Program-made: the position numbers and the translations under genes
Part shown: positions 1-12,766 of the stretch, piece after piece
Numbering within the stretch: position 1 is the first letter of the stretch
Layout: each line of letters opens with the position of its first letter
Origin: Eonycteris spelaea
Taxonomy: Eukaryota > Chordata > Mammalia > Chiroptera > Pteropodidae
Direction of reading: 5' to 3'
DNA: 64,000 nt
Assembly (NCBI GenBank): GCA_003508835.1
Contig: PUFA01000224.1
Coordinates: forward strand, 2,108,001-2,172,000
The notes under the pieces: model-generated
Seen by the model: the letters and a program-made list of their open reading frames with translations, nothing else
What the model was told of the DNA's origin: nothing
Database searches by the model: none

Positions 1-1045
1 AGAGCGTCGAGGAGATGACTGTTAAGAATGTGGTAACAAGTAAATAATAGTGGTTAGGTATAGCGAGCTCAAAAACACTGTGTCGGAGTTACATTTTTCG
101 TGCCATGACTTTTATACGTTCCAACATCGAAAACACTCAGTTTTAATGGAGGACAATGGTAACTTAATTTCTTAAGCATTTATGTAGCAAGCGTAATTGT
201 GTTCTGTTCTCAGATAAAAATGTCATGTAACCTTCATCGACACCCCAGCTGATGCTTACATTAGATACAGGAGTGAGGACCTGCCGGAGGAGTGTAGAAG
301 TATCTAGAATGCATGTGTGGCTTGGTTGCCTCTGCGTGAAACCGCCTCTCCCCGCATCTCTGTCGGGTTTAGTTCGTGGCTGCCAGAGGGAAGGAGAGAA
401 GGGGGGATACAGGGTGTGCATCTCTTTCCAGCATCGCTGCATGTCCCGGCTGCCGGACCCGACACTGGTCCCAAGGCACTTGCTAGAACAGCGTCGTTGT
501 ACTGTTCTCGTCACCGTCACCGTCGGCGGAGTCTGGGTCGGCGCCTCTGCGGACTGCCAGGCTCTGTCTTTGCACCGCCCTCCCTCAGCCACTGCCACAC
601 AGTTGCCGCTGGTGACCATCACTGGCCAATGAGTAGTCAAGAAGTGGAATTCAGAGGGGCTCATTCTCTGATACCAAGATGACGTGGGAATCCATTGTCC
701 CTGGCAATTTCAGCAGTTTCCCTTTATGAAATTTGAGCAAAACCAACTCAAAACTATGAAACTAATGGTTTGTGAAGGCTTAAAAGGCTGTTACTCAAAA
801 TGAAACCTTACGACTTACTTATTGGTCAGTCTAAGTGTCAGATTTTGGTGTTCCAGTAGCCTTTTCCAAGAAGGAAAGGATGGGTTGGAAGCTGTCATTT
901 CCAATAGTTGTTAGTTTCACAAGATGATGAGGGAAAAACTGGAAAGTGAATCTTTTCAAAGGGGATTACATAAGTTACAGTCCCTAACACTTGGTACACT
1001 CGAACTGAGATAATTTAATGATGGGTTATATACTTAGGGGCGATT
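1..1045. other. ULK4 intron; includes a CpG-rich block of unknown origin
   Basis: No exon or repeat family is recognised here. Between about 281 and 612 there are roughly 22 CpG dinucleotides, far above the surrounding intron, with a dense cluster around 490-545. A 166-codon frame on the minus strand (164-664) and a 126-codon frame on the plus strand cover the block. Neither looks like a known protein, and both are probably open only because the sequence is GC-rich. The block could be a regulatory CpG cluster, a young insertion, or part of the ERVL remnant that begins near 1046. Confidence 0.4.
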
Positions 1046-2400
1046 AACTGTAAGGGACAGCATTAGGTCTGCTGGGTCTTTAGACTTACTTGGCAGAGCA
1101 GCTCGTCCTGCAGCTTGGACTTGCTGCAGAACCTCTTTTTGAGCCCCTCTCAAAACTGGCAGCCTTATCGATGAGCAGTGATGGGCTGGAGCCTTTAAAA
1201 TCCAAACGGGCTCACCAAGCATTGGACCTTCTTGTCTTGGTGGGTAATGCAGGGCGCAGCAACTTCTCTCTCACTTTGAAGGGATCTCGTTACATGCCTC
1301 AAGACCACTGGACTCCTAGGAACTTCACCAGTGTAATAGACTGTGAACTTTTGCAGGGTTGATCGCCTGACCTCTGGCATGCAAATTAGCGTGCTTTCAC
1401 CAGTCCACTTATAATATCACCAGTGTAATGAAACAGTGTGATGTCCTGCAGATTATCAAGATGATCACGGTCCCTCTAGACTGTATTATGACAAGCGGGA
1501 GACTTGATTTAGGGGCATTTCAGCCAGTAGAGACTGCTTCTGATTTTATTTACTGATTGCAATGGAAATGCATGCCAGGTGCCAGGGCCTGTATTGATTT
1601 GCTACGTCTGAAGCTGTAGCTATAACAGGCATCATCACCTGATTAAATGTGCAGTAGTCGGTGGTAATTCTCCACGACCCAGGTGGCTTCTGCACTGACC
1701 TAACAGGCAAGTCGAAGGGGGCTGTTGTAGAAAACACAGTCCTTGCACCCTTGCCGTTGGCGCACTGATCCCTAGTCGCTGATCGCCGTGGACGTGTTAT
1801 TGGCCGGGCAGGCAGGGTTGGTGTTATAGCTCCACGACTTCCACTTTGGCCTGTCCGAATCCAGATGGTCCTCGACCCACTGGTCAGGAGTCCATGGTGG
1901 GAATCGTGCCAGTTACTCGGTGTATTTTTTTCACAGTATGTTCTAGATCGAGGAAAATAACGAAGGAGGGGCCATGGACCCACTGGACAGATGCGACGTA
2001 TATTTGGCGAAGACCGTGTGTAGCACCTGACCTTGATAAGCGACTCCTCTGACTGTTGGAGAATAGGGGTATCGTAGGTCTCCAGAGATCAGTCTGAGTT
2101 CAGAGCCAGTGTCCAACGTTAGCGGGTCTGGGTGGTTCCCTTTCTCCAGTGCGCAGTCACATGGTAAGTGGCCAAGGACCTTCTGGGCATGGGGAGTGTT
2201 GGGGAAGATTCACAGCATTTACCTGTGGCTACTTCGTAGGAATCTCTTTCAAAGGAACCTCCGGTGTAGTCAAGAAGCTCTGGGTCTTTGAACCACCAGC
2301 CTGGCTGTGGGATGGGAAAAAGCTGTATGTCCTTGATATGTGGACTCTGGTTAGGTCTGCCCAGCAATTTTCTTACTGTATGTCAAGCATCAGTTTAATA
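1046..2400 (-). mobile_element. ERVL (class III) endogenous retrovirus remnant, protease-RT-RNase H part of pol
   Basis: Read on the minus strand this is an old ERVL-type pol in the order protease, reverse transcriptase, connection/RNase H. The protease active-site motif LDTGSEL is legible opposite about 2095-2117. The N-terminal reverse transcriptase motif lies in the frame 1546-1983 (PPGSWRITTDYCTFNQ). The stretch 1090-1500 corresponds to the later RT/RNase H part. Several stops and frameshifts break the frame, so nothing functional remains. It lies antisense to ULK4. No LTR was identified at either edge, so the edges are approximate. Confidence 0.75.
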
Positions 2401-2654
2401 GGCTGATCTGATGGTTAATTTATCATTTGGGATTCTGGCAGGTCCACATGCTCTGATCACCAAGTTGCCCTCATGCAGTTAAGTGCTGCCGTTGGTCTGT
2501 AAAGGACAGCCACCTCAGAGCGTCTCAGAGATGCTGTGCCCCACTCGCAGGCATGCTTCTCAGGCCCACTTGGGCAGGGATGGTTGGACAGGTCGCACTT
2601 TGTGGAACCATCACAACTTTTTAAATTTTCTGAGCATTCAGACTCTGTTCTCTG

Positions 2655-3005
2655 TAGCAGTGGTTCTTAATCTTGGTGGCACATTAGAATTCCCTGGGGG
2701 CCTTAAAAATTCTGATGTCCACGCTGTACTACCCAGACCAGTTAAACCAGAATCTCTGGGGGTGAGTGCGGCTTTCTGTAGTTTTTAAAGCTAAGCAAGT
2801 CATTCCAGTGGGCAGACAACTTCGAGTTCCACAGTAGTGATCTCAGAGAGCTGTTCTAGACCTTCAGCATCACCGGACAACTTATTAGATGTACAGACGT
2901 ACAGTTTCTCCTGAATGAGAAACTCTGAGGGTGGAGACCAGCAATCTGTGTTTTCACAAATTCTTCAGGGATTATGAAGCACATGAAAGTTTGAGTACCG
3001 CTGCT
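2655..3005 (+). mobile_element. Two MER5-type (hAT-Charlie) DNA transposon fossils
   Basis: 2655-2775 begins AGCAGTGGTTCTTAATCTTGG, close to the terminal inverted repeat of MER5-type elements, and carries the internal AATCTCTGGGGGTG motif. 2850-3005 reads as MER5A, with GAAACTCTGAGGGTGG, CAGCAATCTGTGTTTT and a terminal GTTTGAGTACCGCTGCTCT. Non-autonomous elements of this group carry no gene. Confidence 0.7.
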
Positions 3006-5145
3006 CTACAGCATGCTGGGGGAAATCCTAGCATTCGACCTCATTAATTGCACACTGTCATTAAGGCCATGTTTCCGTTGGTCAGCCTCGCAGACTCCCA
3101 GGTGCTGAATGTCTGGTCGCCCAGGTGGGAGTGCATGAGAATGTGAGCCGCAGGTCTGCTTCTGGGACCTGGTTTGATTATGAGGGAGAGACTCTCTTTT
3201 GCAGGCTGGTTCACTTCTTACTCCTGTGTCTTCGGAGTCCCAACTGAATGTGAGTGGTCTCCAGCATGATAGCTCCTTGGGCAGCTGCATGATGGTTCTC
3301 TTCTTCCATTCCCAAGGGTTATTTCAAGGTCACCAAGATTCCGCACAAGCCCCCAGGGTTAAAGTGTCTCAGTTATGTTTACCTGTTTCCTATTTTCTCT
3401 CTATTTTTGGTCTTTGAGGTCACTTAATTTCTTGCCAGTTCGGCTGTGCATTTTACAAAGATATTTAATGATATTCAATGTTTTTTTATTTTCAATAAGT
3501 GAAATATTTAGGGTATCTTGTCTACCATCCATCAGACATGAACAAAATAATTTTAGTGATTCATCTGGTTTTGGACTACAGAGTTGTTGCATTTTGATAT
3601 CCAATGTCTTAATCCGCATGGCGAGATTTATCAGTGTGCTTTTCAGTCATTGCTTTCTGGTGGTTGGTGTCAGATCCGTGACAGGAACGTTAATGGTGGA
3701 TATGAGCCGCCACACGAATGAGCTTCCTCAGATACGGGTGCAGTAGTTTCCTGTTTTCTTAGTGATTATTTTCAAGTATGAAAACGCCTTCATTACTGCG
3801 TATAAATAGAATGGTCTCCTTGAATCAAAAGCTTAGGGTTCTGTCTCAGGGCAGGCTAGCTTACGTTGTGGTAACGAAGCCCGTCAGAATAGCGGAGGCC
3901 GCAGGCCTCGGTGACGTTGTGGGCAGGCGACTTCAGGCTGTTTCCATCTTATGTGGCTCTCCAGCCAGCGTGATACGTTTAAGTATCCTGGAGCAGGGGA
4001 AGAGAGTGCAGAAAATGGCACACAGGTACGCACACATCGTTTCTACGGTTAGCCAGTTGCCCGGAACTAGCCACACCGCCCCTTCTGACTCCGGGAACTG
4101 GGAAATGGTTTTGTGTCCCCAGGAAGGGAGGAGAACTGAGCAGCACGGGCGCTGTCTACTACTTTTGTGGTCTCCCTCTGCCTTACTTTAGCATAAAGGA
4201 TCTTTATGAGGAGGAAACAGGCAAGGTCAAAGGCTCCTGGAGAAGGTTTGCAACAGTCAGGAGCTGGCAGCTGCACCCGGCCCCTGGAGCAGGACGCTTT
4301 CGGAGTCTTGCTTGGGGTCACTGCTGGAATGAATGCGTGAACAATGCTTTTTTTTTTTTTTTTGCGTCATCCCACAGGCTAAACACAGTACTGGGAAGGT
4401 ATTTCCCCAAAAGGAAGTGGAGCTGTGTTAGGAAGAAGGACTGGATGACTAGTGACCAAAGAAATGACAATTTCTTTTGCAGTTAAATTTATTGACCTCT
4501 TGATTTAAAAAACAACCCAGAAAGTTGGTAAAGTTTTTGTACTTAGTGCTTTCAGACGTTTTATGTGACTGTAAAAGACTTGATGAGAATCTACGTATGC
4601 ATTTTATTTGCTTTTCCTCGCAGTTTGTCATCTTCAAGAGCAGGAGATCGCCATCTATATACAGGTTGTCTACACCGAGGCCTCAACAGAGAGTGACAGG
4701 ATTTCAGTCCTTGCTGCTTCTTCCTGATTGTCAGATGCCAATTTGAGTGTCGTTACCCATAGACATGCAAAGAATTAGAGATTAAAAACTATGGCCACAG
4801 AAGATAATGTTAACAGTTTGATGTCAAGATGTCACCAAGAAAGCTGCTTACAGACAGCGATGCAACATTGCAATAACATTTTCAGTTAGTAAATACAGGA
4901 CAGAGTTTTGTTATCTTCATCAGGTTTACTGTCTTTCTCTCCTGCATCATGGGTCTTCCCTTACCTGTCTGGAATTTGTTCTCTCTCTCTGTCTCACTTT
5001 CTTTAATCAACACTTGTGAAAATGAGTGTCTGAAGTTTCAAGTCTACAGATGTAATTTTACTTGCCAAGGCTTAATCAAGGGTACAAGATCCCCAGGAAC
5101 CTAAGATATGCTGATGCAGGACAGAAGGATGCAGCCCCCCCCCCC
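3006..5145. other. ULK4 intron, nothing recognised
   Basis: No exon, RNA gene or named repeat is supported here. Open frames such as 3375-3746 and 3778-4191 show no protein resemblance, no start context and no splice logic. There is a T16 run near 4350 and a C11-12 run near 5137-5147. Confidence 0.5.
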
Positions 5146-5149
5146 CATC

Positions 5150-5508
5150 CACTTCCCCGAGTGGGGACTCAAGTCCTGCACCCAGGGAGGGAGGGTCCTT
5201 GACTGCGCAGGAAAGGATTCAAGTGCACGCCAGAGTTAGAGACTAAAGAAAGTTTATTAAGGAAGGTGTAACATTCCACAGACAGGACACAGTCTCTTCT
5301 TAAAAACAGAGAATGAGAGAGACCCTCAGTGTTCAGGGAATTCAGTTTAAATCTATTTTCCTTTCTGGGGTGGGTTTGCAGCGTTAAAGTCATGGGGAAA
5401 TAGTCGTTAGTCGCCTCAGCAGGAATCTTCTGTGGGTTCCCTTGTTGTCTGGCCGTTTGCTGATCAGCCAGTTCCGTGTCTAGCAGCACTTAGCAGGCTC
5501 CGAATACA
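5150..5508 (-). mobile_element. Solo-LTR-like element, antisense
   Basis: On the minus strand a compact GC-rich segment carries AATAAA (opposite 5253-5258), followed by a short R/U5-like stretch, the layout of a retroviral LTR 3' half. A possible 5' end reads TGTATTCGG opposite 5508. No internal retroviral sequence adjoins it. The family is not assigned and the ends are approximate. Confidence 0.5.
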
Positions 5509-7080
5509 ACTTGTTTTTTTCTGTGTAGTTCTCATGCCTCTTTCCTATATTGATATTAAAAATAAAATTTAAGAAAGAATGACTGACCCTTACAATGCTC
5601 TTATTTTATGTGCCCCAGCTATGTTTGGGGGCAATGAAAGTGGAGTTCTAAGACAGAAAAAGCCTGGGCGCAAAGTGATATTAATTGGAATCCTGTGTTT
5701 ATTTGAGATTGTGGAATGCCTCTTACTGCAGGAGTTAGGGAAGAATACAGAATGTAATCTAATTGAAAGATTATCTTATTGTGATGACTGCTGCAGTCTC
5801 TCGCATGGGGAGGAGTTAAGTGGGGCTTAAAAAATATCCCTTCGGCCCAGTAAAACACTGACTGAATAGGAAATGACAGGTACTTTCTAGGTCTGAAGTT
5901 TTATTCAGTTTGTATTTGTAACCATTAATTGTATACCCATCACCGTGGACATTTAAAGGCTACATTTTGAGGGTGAAGAGCAAGCACATTTTATTTGTGC
6001 ACATGTCAGAATATTAGTTGTACAATGCAGAACTTCTAAACCTTGCTAGTCTCCTTAATTTATCATTGTTCTGTTTTTTTGCCTTTGCCTTAAGAGACTC
6101 AGTCCAGGATATGTGAACTTGAAGCACGTTTGACCTTTTAATGTCCATCTCATGACTTCCGATGAAGCCAAGAGGCCTGCTCTCCCTTGTCAAAGATGTT
6201 ATAAAGTGGGTTTTGATGTCAAAGTAGTGTAGGAAATAGCAGTACAATCTTAAATGATCATTTGTAGTGATTAATTCGCCAATCATGCCTGTGGTTGCAG
6301 AAGAATAGTTCTCATTAGGGTAATAGCACCAGAGATGGTGTAGATATATCTCAAAGCACAACGCTATCAGAAATTAAGATTCCCTAAAACCCCTCATTTT
6401 TCTTAGGTTTTGCATAAAATGCAAACAATCGTAGCATACTACTTGACTATCCTGCTTTTATATCTTTAGTTTGAATGTTAGAAGGCCAGGTGAATTTTTA
6501 CAGACTACGGGAAAACAAGCATAAGAATGATATCCACACATTACTTGAATTTCCATGTTTGAAGAACTAAGCACATCTATTTTGCCTTTTTTATTCTGCT
6601 TAGTATTCAAATGTTGTTGCACCTAGGTCAACAAAAACTTATTTTTCTCCTTGGTATTTGTCATTTATGTGGTATGTTTATTATTCTTATAGTTTTCCTT
6701 TTTAATATTTCTTTAAATTTAAAAATAACAAGTGGAAAATCTATACAGATGACTTTGCAGAAAAACATTCTGTTGTGTACTGTTAATGCTACCCAAACTT
6801 AACTTTTGTAAATGAGGCGTCAGGTTGCTGTGGCATTACTAGCATAGATTATATGATGCATGTCTATTTACAAGACACCGAGCTCCAAAGCAATTTCTGT
6901 TATGCTGGAGGCAGTTCAGACAGCTTTATTTCTTTAAGGCTCTGCAGCATTAAAATGTTTTTAATTTCCAGTGATGCTTTCTGATATAAAATGCCAGTGG
7001 ATTATAAAACGGAGAAATGCTATAAATCCCTGTCACTAACTTTGTGAAGCAGAAAGCTAGATCTGAGTTATGAATTAAGT
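5509..7080. other. ULK4 intron, AT-rich, nothing recognised
   Basis: No coding or named repeat signal is seen. The open frames in this stretch are short, AT-rich and without protein character. Confidence 0.5.
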
Positions 7081-7084
7081 ATGA

Positions 7085-9905
7085 GGTTGACTTAAAAAAA
7101 AATTGAACCTTTTATTTTAAGATAATTGTAGATTCACATAAGGTTAATAATCCAGAGAGATAATGTTTATACTTTTCCAGTTTTTTCCAAGGGTAGCATC
7201 TCAGAGAACTATACCAATATATTGCAGCCAGGATGTTGACATGGAAACAGATAAGGAACAGAACAGCATCACTGCCAGGCTCCCTCATATAAGCACACCC
7301 TCTTCCCCTGTCACGTGTCCGCCCTTGCCTTCAACCCCTGGCAACCGTTAATCTCCATTTTTATACTTTTGTCATTTTGAGACTGTTGTGTAAATGGACT
7401 CGTGATACATAACCCTTTGGGATTGGCTTTTTTCGTTTAGCACAATTCTCTGGAGATTCATCCAGGTTGTGGCATGTGTCAGTAGTTTGTTCCTTGTTAC
7501 TACACAGTAGTAGTCTGCAATACGGTTGTGCAAGTTTATTTAACCACTTACCTGTGAAGGACATCCTAGTCTTAGCCAGTTTTGACAGTTATGAATAAAG
7601 CTGCATAAACCTTGATGTGCAGGACTTTTTTTTTTTTTTTTGGTGAGTGAAAGTCTTCATTTTTCCAGGATAAATGCTCAGGAGTGCATTTGTTGGGTCC
7701 TATCATAATGGCATGATTAGTGAGTTGTTTATTTATCTTGGAGAAACTGCCAAATTTTTCTGGAATGGTGGTATCATTTTCTATCCCCACCAGCGATAGA
7801 TGAGTGATTGCTTCTTTCTATCCTCAGCAGCACTTGGCGTTGTTTTTATTTTTGCCATTCTGATGCGTGTGCACTTATACCTCATTGTGGTTTTAATTTT
7901 CATATCCTTAGTTGCTAATGATATTGAACATCTTTTCATGTGTTTATTTGCCAACCATTTGTTTTCTTTGGTACAATGTCTGCTTTTGGTGTCAAATCTA
8001 TTCTTTACCTAGCCTGGGAGTCAGAAGATGTTATCCCGTTTTCCTCTGGTTTTATAGGTTTATGTTTTATGTTCAAGTTCGTGATCCATTTTGAATTAAT
8101 ATTTTATGTACAGTATCAGACTTAGGTTGAGCCTTCCTATTTGTTTTTTTCATTTGGGTAGCTGGTTGCCCCAGAACCATTTGTTGAAAAGACTGACTTT
8201 GCTCCATTGGATTGCCTTTGCGCCTTTGTCTAAAACCAGTGGGCCATACCTGACTGGAGCTCTCTCTTGATTCTCTGTCTGTCCCATTGACTGCCATCTC
8301 TTTCCTCTGGCAATGCCACACAATCCTGATTACTGTCGTTATATACTAAGTCTTTTAACCAGGGAGCATAATTTCAACCACTTTATAATTTTTCAAACTT
8401 GTTTAGGCTATTTTAATTCTTTTGCCTTTCCACATAAATTTTAGAATAGTCTAATCAATACAAAAAAATCTCCCTGAGGTGTTGATAGGAATTGTATTAA
8501 ATTGGACTTATCAAATTGACATTTTCATTATATCTTCCTATCTATAAAGATTGCATATTTCTCATTTCATATTCTTTTGTGAGATGGTCAATAAGGAATG
8601 GCTACAAGAGGACACAGAGGAGAGGCTCAGGAAAAATAAAGTTTATTATGCTCACGGGTCCTAGAGACAGGCATGGCATGCCCCATTGGGCCACATGGAA
8701 AAACACCAAGGTGGTCCGGAGGCAGAAGATGGGAGTGGCATGTTTAGACTATGACCTTTATTGGAGTTCCCACAGGAGAGGTAAAGCAGGGCAAGGTGAA
8801 CTATTTAGGACTGGCCAGTTTGAATAATTTCAGCAGGCGTTGGGCTATAAGGAGAGTCTCTAGTTGCATGGTAGCTGGCCCTTGGATGATAAAGGCAGAA
8901 GAATATTGCTTCCTGGGGTGTATGGGCCAGGTAGAGGAGGTGTGCCCTGCATATCAAAGACATTCTCTCTCTAAGAATTGGCTAGCCCAGTCTTGGAGAC
9001 TGCCCCCGAAGAAAGGCTATCCCTCCCAGCCAGAATAGTTTTATAAGATGCCAAAACATAATATACAGAAAATGAAATACACAAAACTCATCTTTGCATT
9101 TACGTAGATCCTTGATTTCTTTACACAACATCGTATGGTTTCAGCAAACAGATCCTATACATATATATATATATATTTTAGATTTGTACCTAAGTATTAT
9201 TTTCAGTGATTGTAAATGGTATTTTAAATATCAGTTTCCATGTGTTCATTGCTAATATGCAGAATTATAACTGATTTTCAAATGTTGATATTGTGTCCTG
9301 TGATCTTGCCAAACTCATTAGGTTTAGGAGTTTTTCTGTAGATTCCTTGCTATTTTCTGTGAAGACAACCGTGTCATCTGCAAATAATTATCTATTTCAG
9401 ATTGGATGAGATGTGGTAGTTTGTGTTTTTCAAGGAGTTGGTCCATTTCATATAAGTTGCCAAATATATATACGTAGAGTTATGTCCTTTTATGTCTTTT
9501 TTTATCAGTTGTCGAGAGAGGGGTGTTGAAGTTCACAACTATAATTGTGGATTTGTCTGTTTCTTCTTGCAGTAATAGCAGCTTTTGCTTTACATATCTT
9601 ACAGCTTTGTTTGACATATATATATTTAGGATTGGTATGTTTTCTTGGTGGATTGACCTTTTATTATATGATGTTTCTCTTGGCCTCTGGTAATTTTCTT
9701 TGCTGTGAAGTCTGCTTTATCTGATATTAACATACCTATTTCTGCTTTCCTTTGATTAGTACTTCCCTGCTGTGTTTTTTTCTATCTCTTTACTTTCAAT
9801 CTGCCTATATCACTATATTTGATAATGAGTTTCTTGTAGATAGCATATAGTTGGGTCACATTTTTATTTTCATTCATTTTTTATTTTTTGGTATTTGAAT
9901 TTATC
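7085..9905 (-). mobile_element. Old LINE-1 copies (3' UTR and ORF2 parts), antisense
   Basis: The plus strand reads as reversed L1. It starts with a 3'-UTR-like part (7085-7800, with the 'dagger' phrases typical of old mammalian L1, such as GAATAAAGCTGCATAAAC). Reversed ORF2 text follows (7800-8580 and 9040-9905, for example GATTTCTTTACACAACATCGT and GAGTTTCTTGTAGATAGCAT). All frames are broken. The copy is interrupted by an LTR at about 8580-9032. Confidence 0.7.
8580..9032 (-). mobile_element. Solo-LTR-like element inserted in an L1, antisense
   Basis: On the minus strand this starts TGGCTGGGAGG and ends near CCATCTCA, about 450 bp, with AATAAA opposite 8642-8647. Both flanks are reversed L1 ORF2, which shows it is an insertion. 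No target duplication is obvious and no internal retroviral genes are present. The family is not assigned. Confidence 0.55.
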
Positions 9906-11020
9906 ACTTTTTATTTTGATTTTTTTAAAAAAATTTAGGTATAGTTGATATACAATATTATATTAAATATAGCGATTCAGTCTTTATATACCTTACAATG
10001 TGATCACCACATTAAATCTAGTGATCATCTGTCACCATGCAAACTTATCACAATATCGTTGACCATATTTCCCTTCACCTTCTTCACCTGTCCCTCTCTG
10101 GCAACCATCAGGGTGATATGTTTAAATCAGCTCTGTCTTTTAATTGTTGCATTTAGACCATTTAACATTTACTGTAATTATGATGTTTGGTCTTAAGTCT
10201 GCCTTTTTCCAAAAAATTATTTTTTTAAAAAAGATTTTTATTAAAATAGCTAACATGCAACATTGTATTAGATTTAGGTGTACCTCATAGTTATTTAACA
10301 TTTATATACCTAAAGAAGCGATCACCATGATAAGGACAGCAACGGTCTGACACCATACAGTGATATCGCAGTATTGTTTGTCTGTTTTCCTATGCTGTAC
10401 TCCATATTCCCATGACTTATTTATTTTACACGTGAAGTTTGAACCTCTTATTCCCATTTACTCCCCTCCCCTTTTTGATTTTTCAATTACATTTGACATT
10501 CAGTATTATTTCATATTCTTCTCAGGTGTATAGCATAGTGGTTAGACATTTATACAATTTACAAAGTGATCCCTGACTAGTCTGGCATAGTTATTAACCA
10601 TAGTACTGACTATATCCCCATGCTTTACTTCACAGCCCCAGGACTGTTTCGTAACTAACAATTTGTACTTCTTCATCTCTTCACCTTTTTCTCCCTGCCC
10701 CCAACTCCTCTCCCATCTGGCAACCATCAGCTTGTGCCTGCATCTGTGAGTCTGTTTCTGTTTTGTTTGTTTGTTTTGTTCTTTAGATTCCGCGTATAAG
10801 TGGGATCATATGGCGTTTTTCTTTCCCTGTCTGACTCATTTCGCTTGGCGTAACGTCTTCCAGGTTCATCCTTGTTGTCGCAGTCTACTGTTCTGTTTTT
10901 GGTCCTTGCTTTATTTCGTTTGTACTTCAGCCGTCAGCCATAACTTAGAAAACTTAATAGAAGTAAAGCCTTTCGATTTCCCTCTCTTTTTACCTGCCAT
11001 GGTCTTGCTTCCTTCTTGAT
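9906..11020 (-). mobile_element. Bat-type LINE-1 3' ends, antisense, at least two nested copies
   Basis: Two successive reversed L1 3' UTRs are seen. The first (9906-10200) starts TTAGGTATAGTTGATATACA. The second (about 10220-11020) runs through the recurring phrases CAGGTGTATAGCATAGTGG, TGGCAACCATCAGCTTG and TTAGATTCCGCGTATAAGTG. The same 3' UTR recurs at 13176, 34590, 40755 and 46899. I associate this 3' end with bat genomes. No intact ORF remains. Confidence 0.7.
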
Positions 11021-11289
11021 CTTTTGAGGTTCTTTCCTTGATCAATTTTTTTCTCTTTTGAATACGTTCGATAGCCATTTTTAAAAATGGTAGTTGTGCT
11101 GGTGACAAATAACAGTTTTCATAAAAAAAATGGCTGAACACCTTTAATTTCTGATGGTTCAGTAATACTAGAGGGTGATCAGTAAAGGTCAAAGGAAAAA
11201 GAAGACTGTGGTAGAAGTGACCTGCTGTAAGGGCTCATGTGATGGCATGGTTGCTTTTCCTTCAGCGACTTTATGTAGAGGATTCACTG

Positions 11290-11690
11290 TGTGTAAGGCA
11301 GTGGGTGGTGGTAGTTGCACAATGTGGCGTATCTATAGGGGAATACTACTCAGCAATAATAAAGAACAAACTGTTGATACATGCACAACATAGATGAACC
11401 TCAGATTCATCACGCTGAGTGAAATGAGCCAGACAAGAGAATACATGGTGTCTAATGCCACGTACATCATTCTAGAAAATGCAAATTAATGACAGGAGGC
11501 AAATCATTGCCTGCCTGGGGAGGAGAGAAAGGCAGTGGATGCAGGGATTACCAAGAGAATTTGAGGAAACACTTGGGGGTGTTGCTGTCTTGATTGCGGT
11601 GATGATTTCACAGATGTACATGTGTCAAATGTATCTAATTGCACATGCAGTTTATTGTGTATCAGTTATAACTTAAGAAGCCACTTAATA
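11290..11690 (+). mobile_element. LINE-1 3' end, sense orientation
   Basis: This reads as a sense L1 3' end: GGAATACTACTCAGCAATAA, then TGAGTGAAATGAGCCAGAC, ending GTATCAGTTATAACTTAAG. It is one of the few L1 pieces in the same direction as ULK4. Confidence 0.65.
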
Positions 11691-12658
11691 AAAATGCCAC
11701 ATCGACAAATGTTTCTCTGGTGCATGACTTGTGTGCAGCTACCCCACATGCAACCCCAGCTCCTCCGTACTCTTGTTTGCAAGATGAGACCCGTGGTCAT
11801 ATGCTTGGACGTTGTCGCATTGTCACGTTGCTCTGGAAGTTTTTAAGTACTTGCTTTCAGTTTTTATACTTACATCTTTGTCGATGGTAAGAAATGGCCT
11901 TTGGTCTGTGCACCACCTTTGAGTCTCACTGTTTTGGAGCAGTGCTTCCACGCTATCTTATGAACTGTTGTTTCCAATCTTAGAGTAGGGCCATTTTTTA
12001 TGTACCATTCTGTAACTGTCCTACTCCACTTCAAGGTCACACTCGTGATTTGATGAACCTGTGTTCCGGTATGTGAATTCTGGCAGTGAGTGTATGTGAT
12101 TCTCTTAGCATGACTCCTGGGACGTTAACCAGATCTGATAAAATACGCGCTGAATCTCAAAGTGGATTATGTTGAAACTTTGGTATGGTATAATATTCCT
12201 ACTCTCAGAGTTTTGAAGGAATCATTTTAAAAGTTTAATGCAGTATAAGAAATTTTCAAACTAGGGTGTGTGGGAATGTCCTTCCTAGGGACCTGGCACG
12301 GTAAAATCTGTTCAGATCCTGGCCGTTTGAGCTGGGTGGAGAGTGGCTGGACGTCTCTCAGCCTCACATCCTGTCTTTTCAGATAGAGCAACAGCTGTGT
12401 CTGGACCAGTGAAACAGTGAAAGAGCCTGGTAACTGATAGGTGCTGTGTGGACATAAGTTCATTTCACTGGATATATTTTTACCTTCATCTGGGAGAGTT
12501 AGTATTTTTTTCGAGAATAAGGCCCATATTTTGAAAATAATTTGGAAACTAGTTCTTAAAAATGGAAGGTGAATTTTGTAGTGTCTTGCCTTTTACATGT
12601 AGGTTAAAGAACTGAGAGTTACATATTAAATAATATATATTTTTTTCTCTCTTTTCAG
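11691..12658. other. ULK4 intron leading into the first exon
   Basis: No feature is recognised apart from the polypyrimidine tract and acceptor AG directly before 12659. Confidence 0.5.
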
Positions 12659-12766
12659 GCAATTACTCTCTTAACTGAATTAATTAGGGAAAACTTCAGG
12701 AACAGCAAATTAAAACAGTGCCTTTTACCAACCCTCGGGGAGCTGATCTACCTTGTAGCTACCCAG
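12659..12766 (+). CDS. ULK4: ULK4 internal exon (helical-repeat region), first of five in the window
   Basis: This 108-nt exon encodes 36 residues in phase 0, starting AITLLTELIRENFRNSKL and ending LIYLVATQ. I recognise it as ULK4, a member of the Unc-51-like kinase family whose kinase domain is catalytically inactive; ULK4 is linked to ciliogenesis and neurodevelopment. The segment belongs to the C-terminal HEAT/ARM-type helical repeats, around residue 600 of about 1,275 in the human protein (estimated from memory). The acceptor is a long pyrimidine tract ending TTTTCAG at 12658, and the donor is GTGAGA at 12767. The sequence is amphipathic and leucine-rich, as expected for a helical repeat, and has no frameshift or stop. 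The next exon continues the human order without a gap. The previous exon is not in the window, so the upstream intron exceeds 12.6 kb. Confidence 0.95.

Noticed and set aside
164..664. A 166-codon minus-strand frame and overlapping plus-strand frames.
   Set aside because: They are open because the block is CpG/GC-rich. There is no domain, start context or splice signal, and several overlapping frames are equally open.
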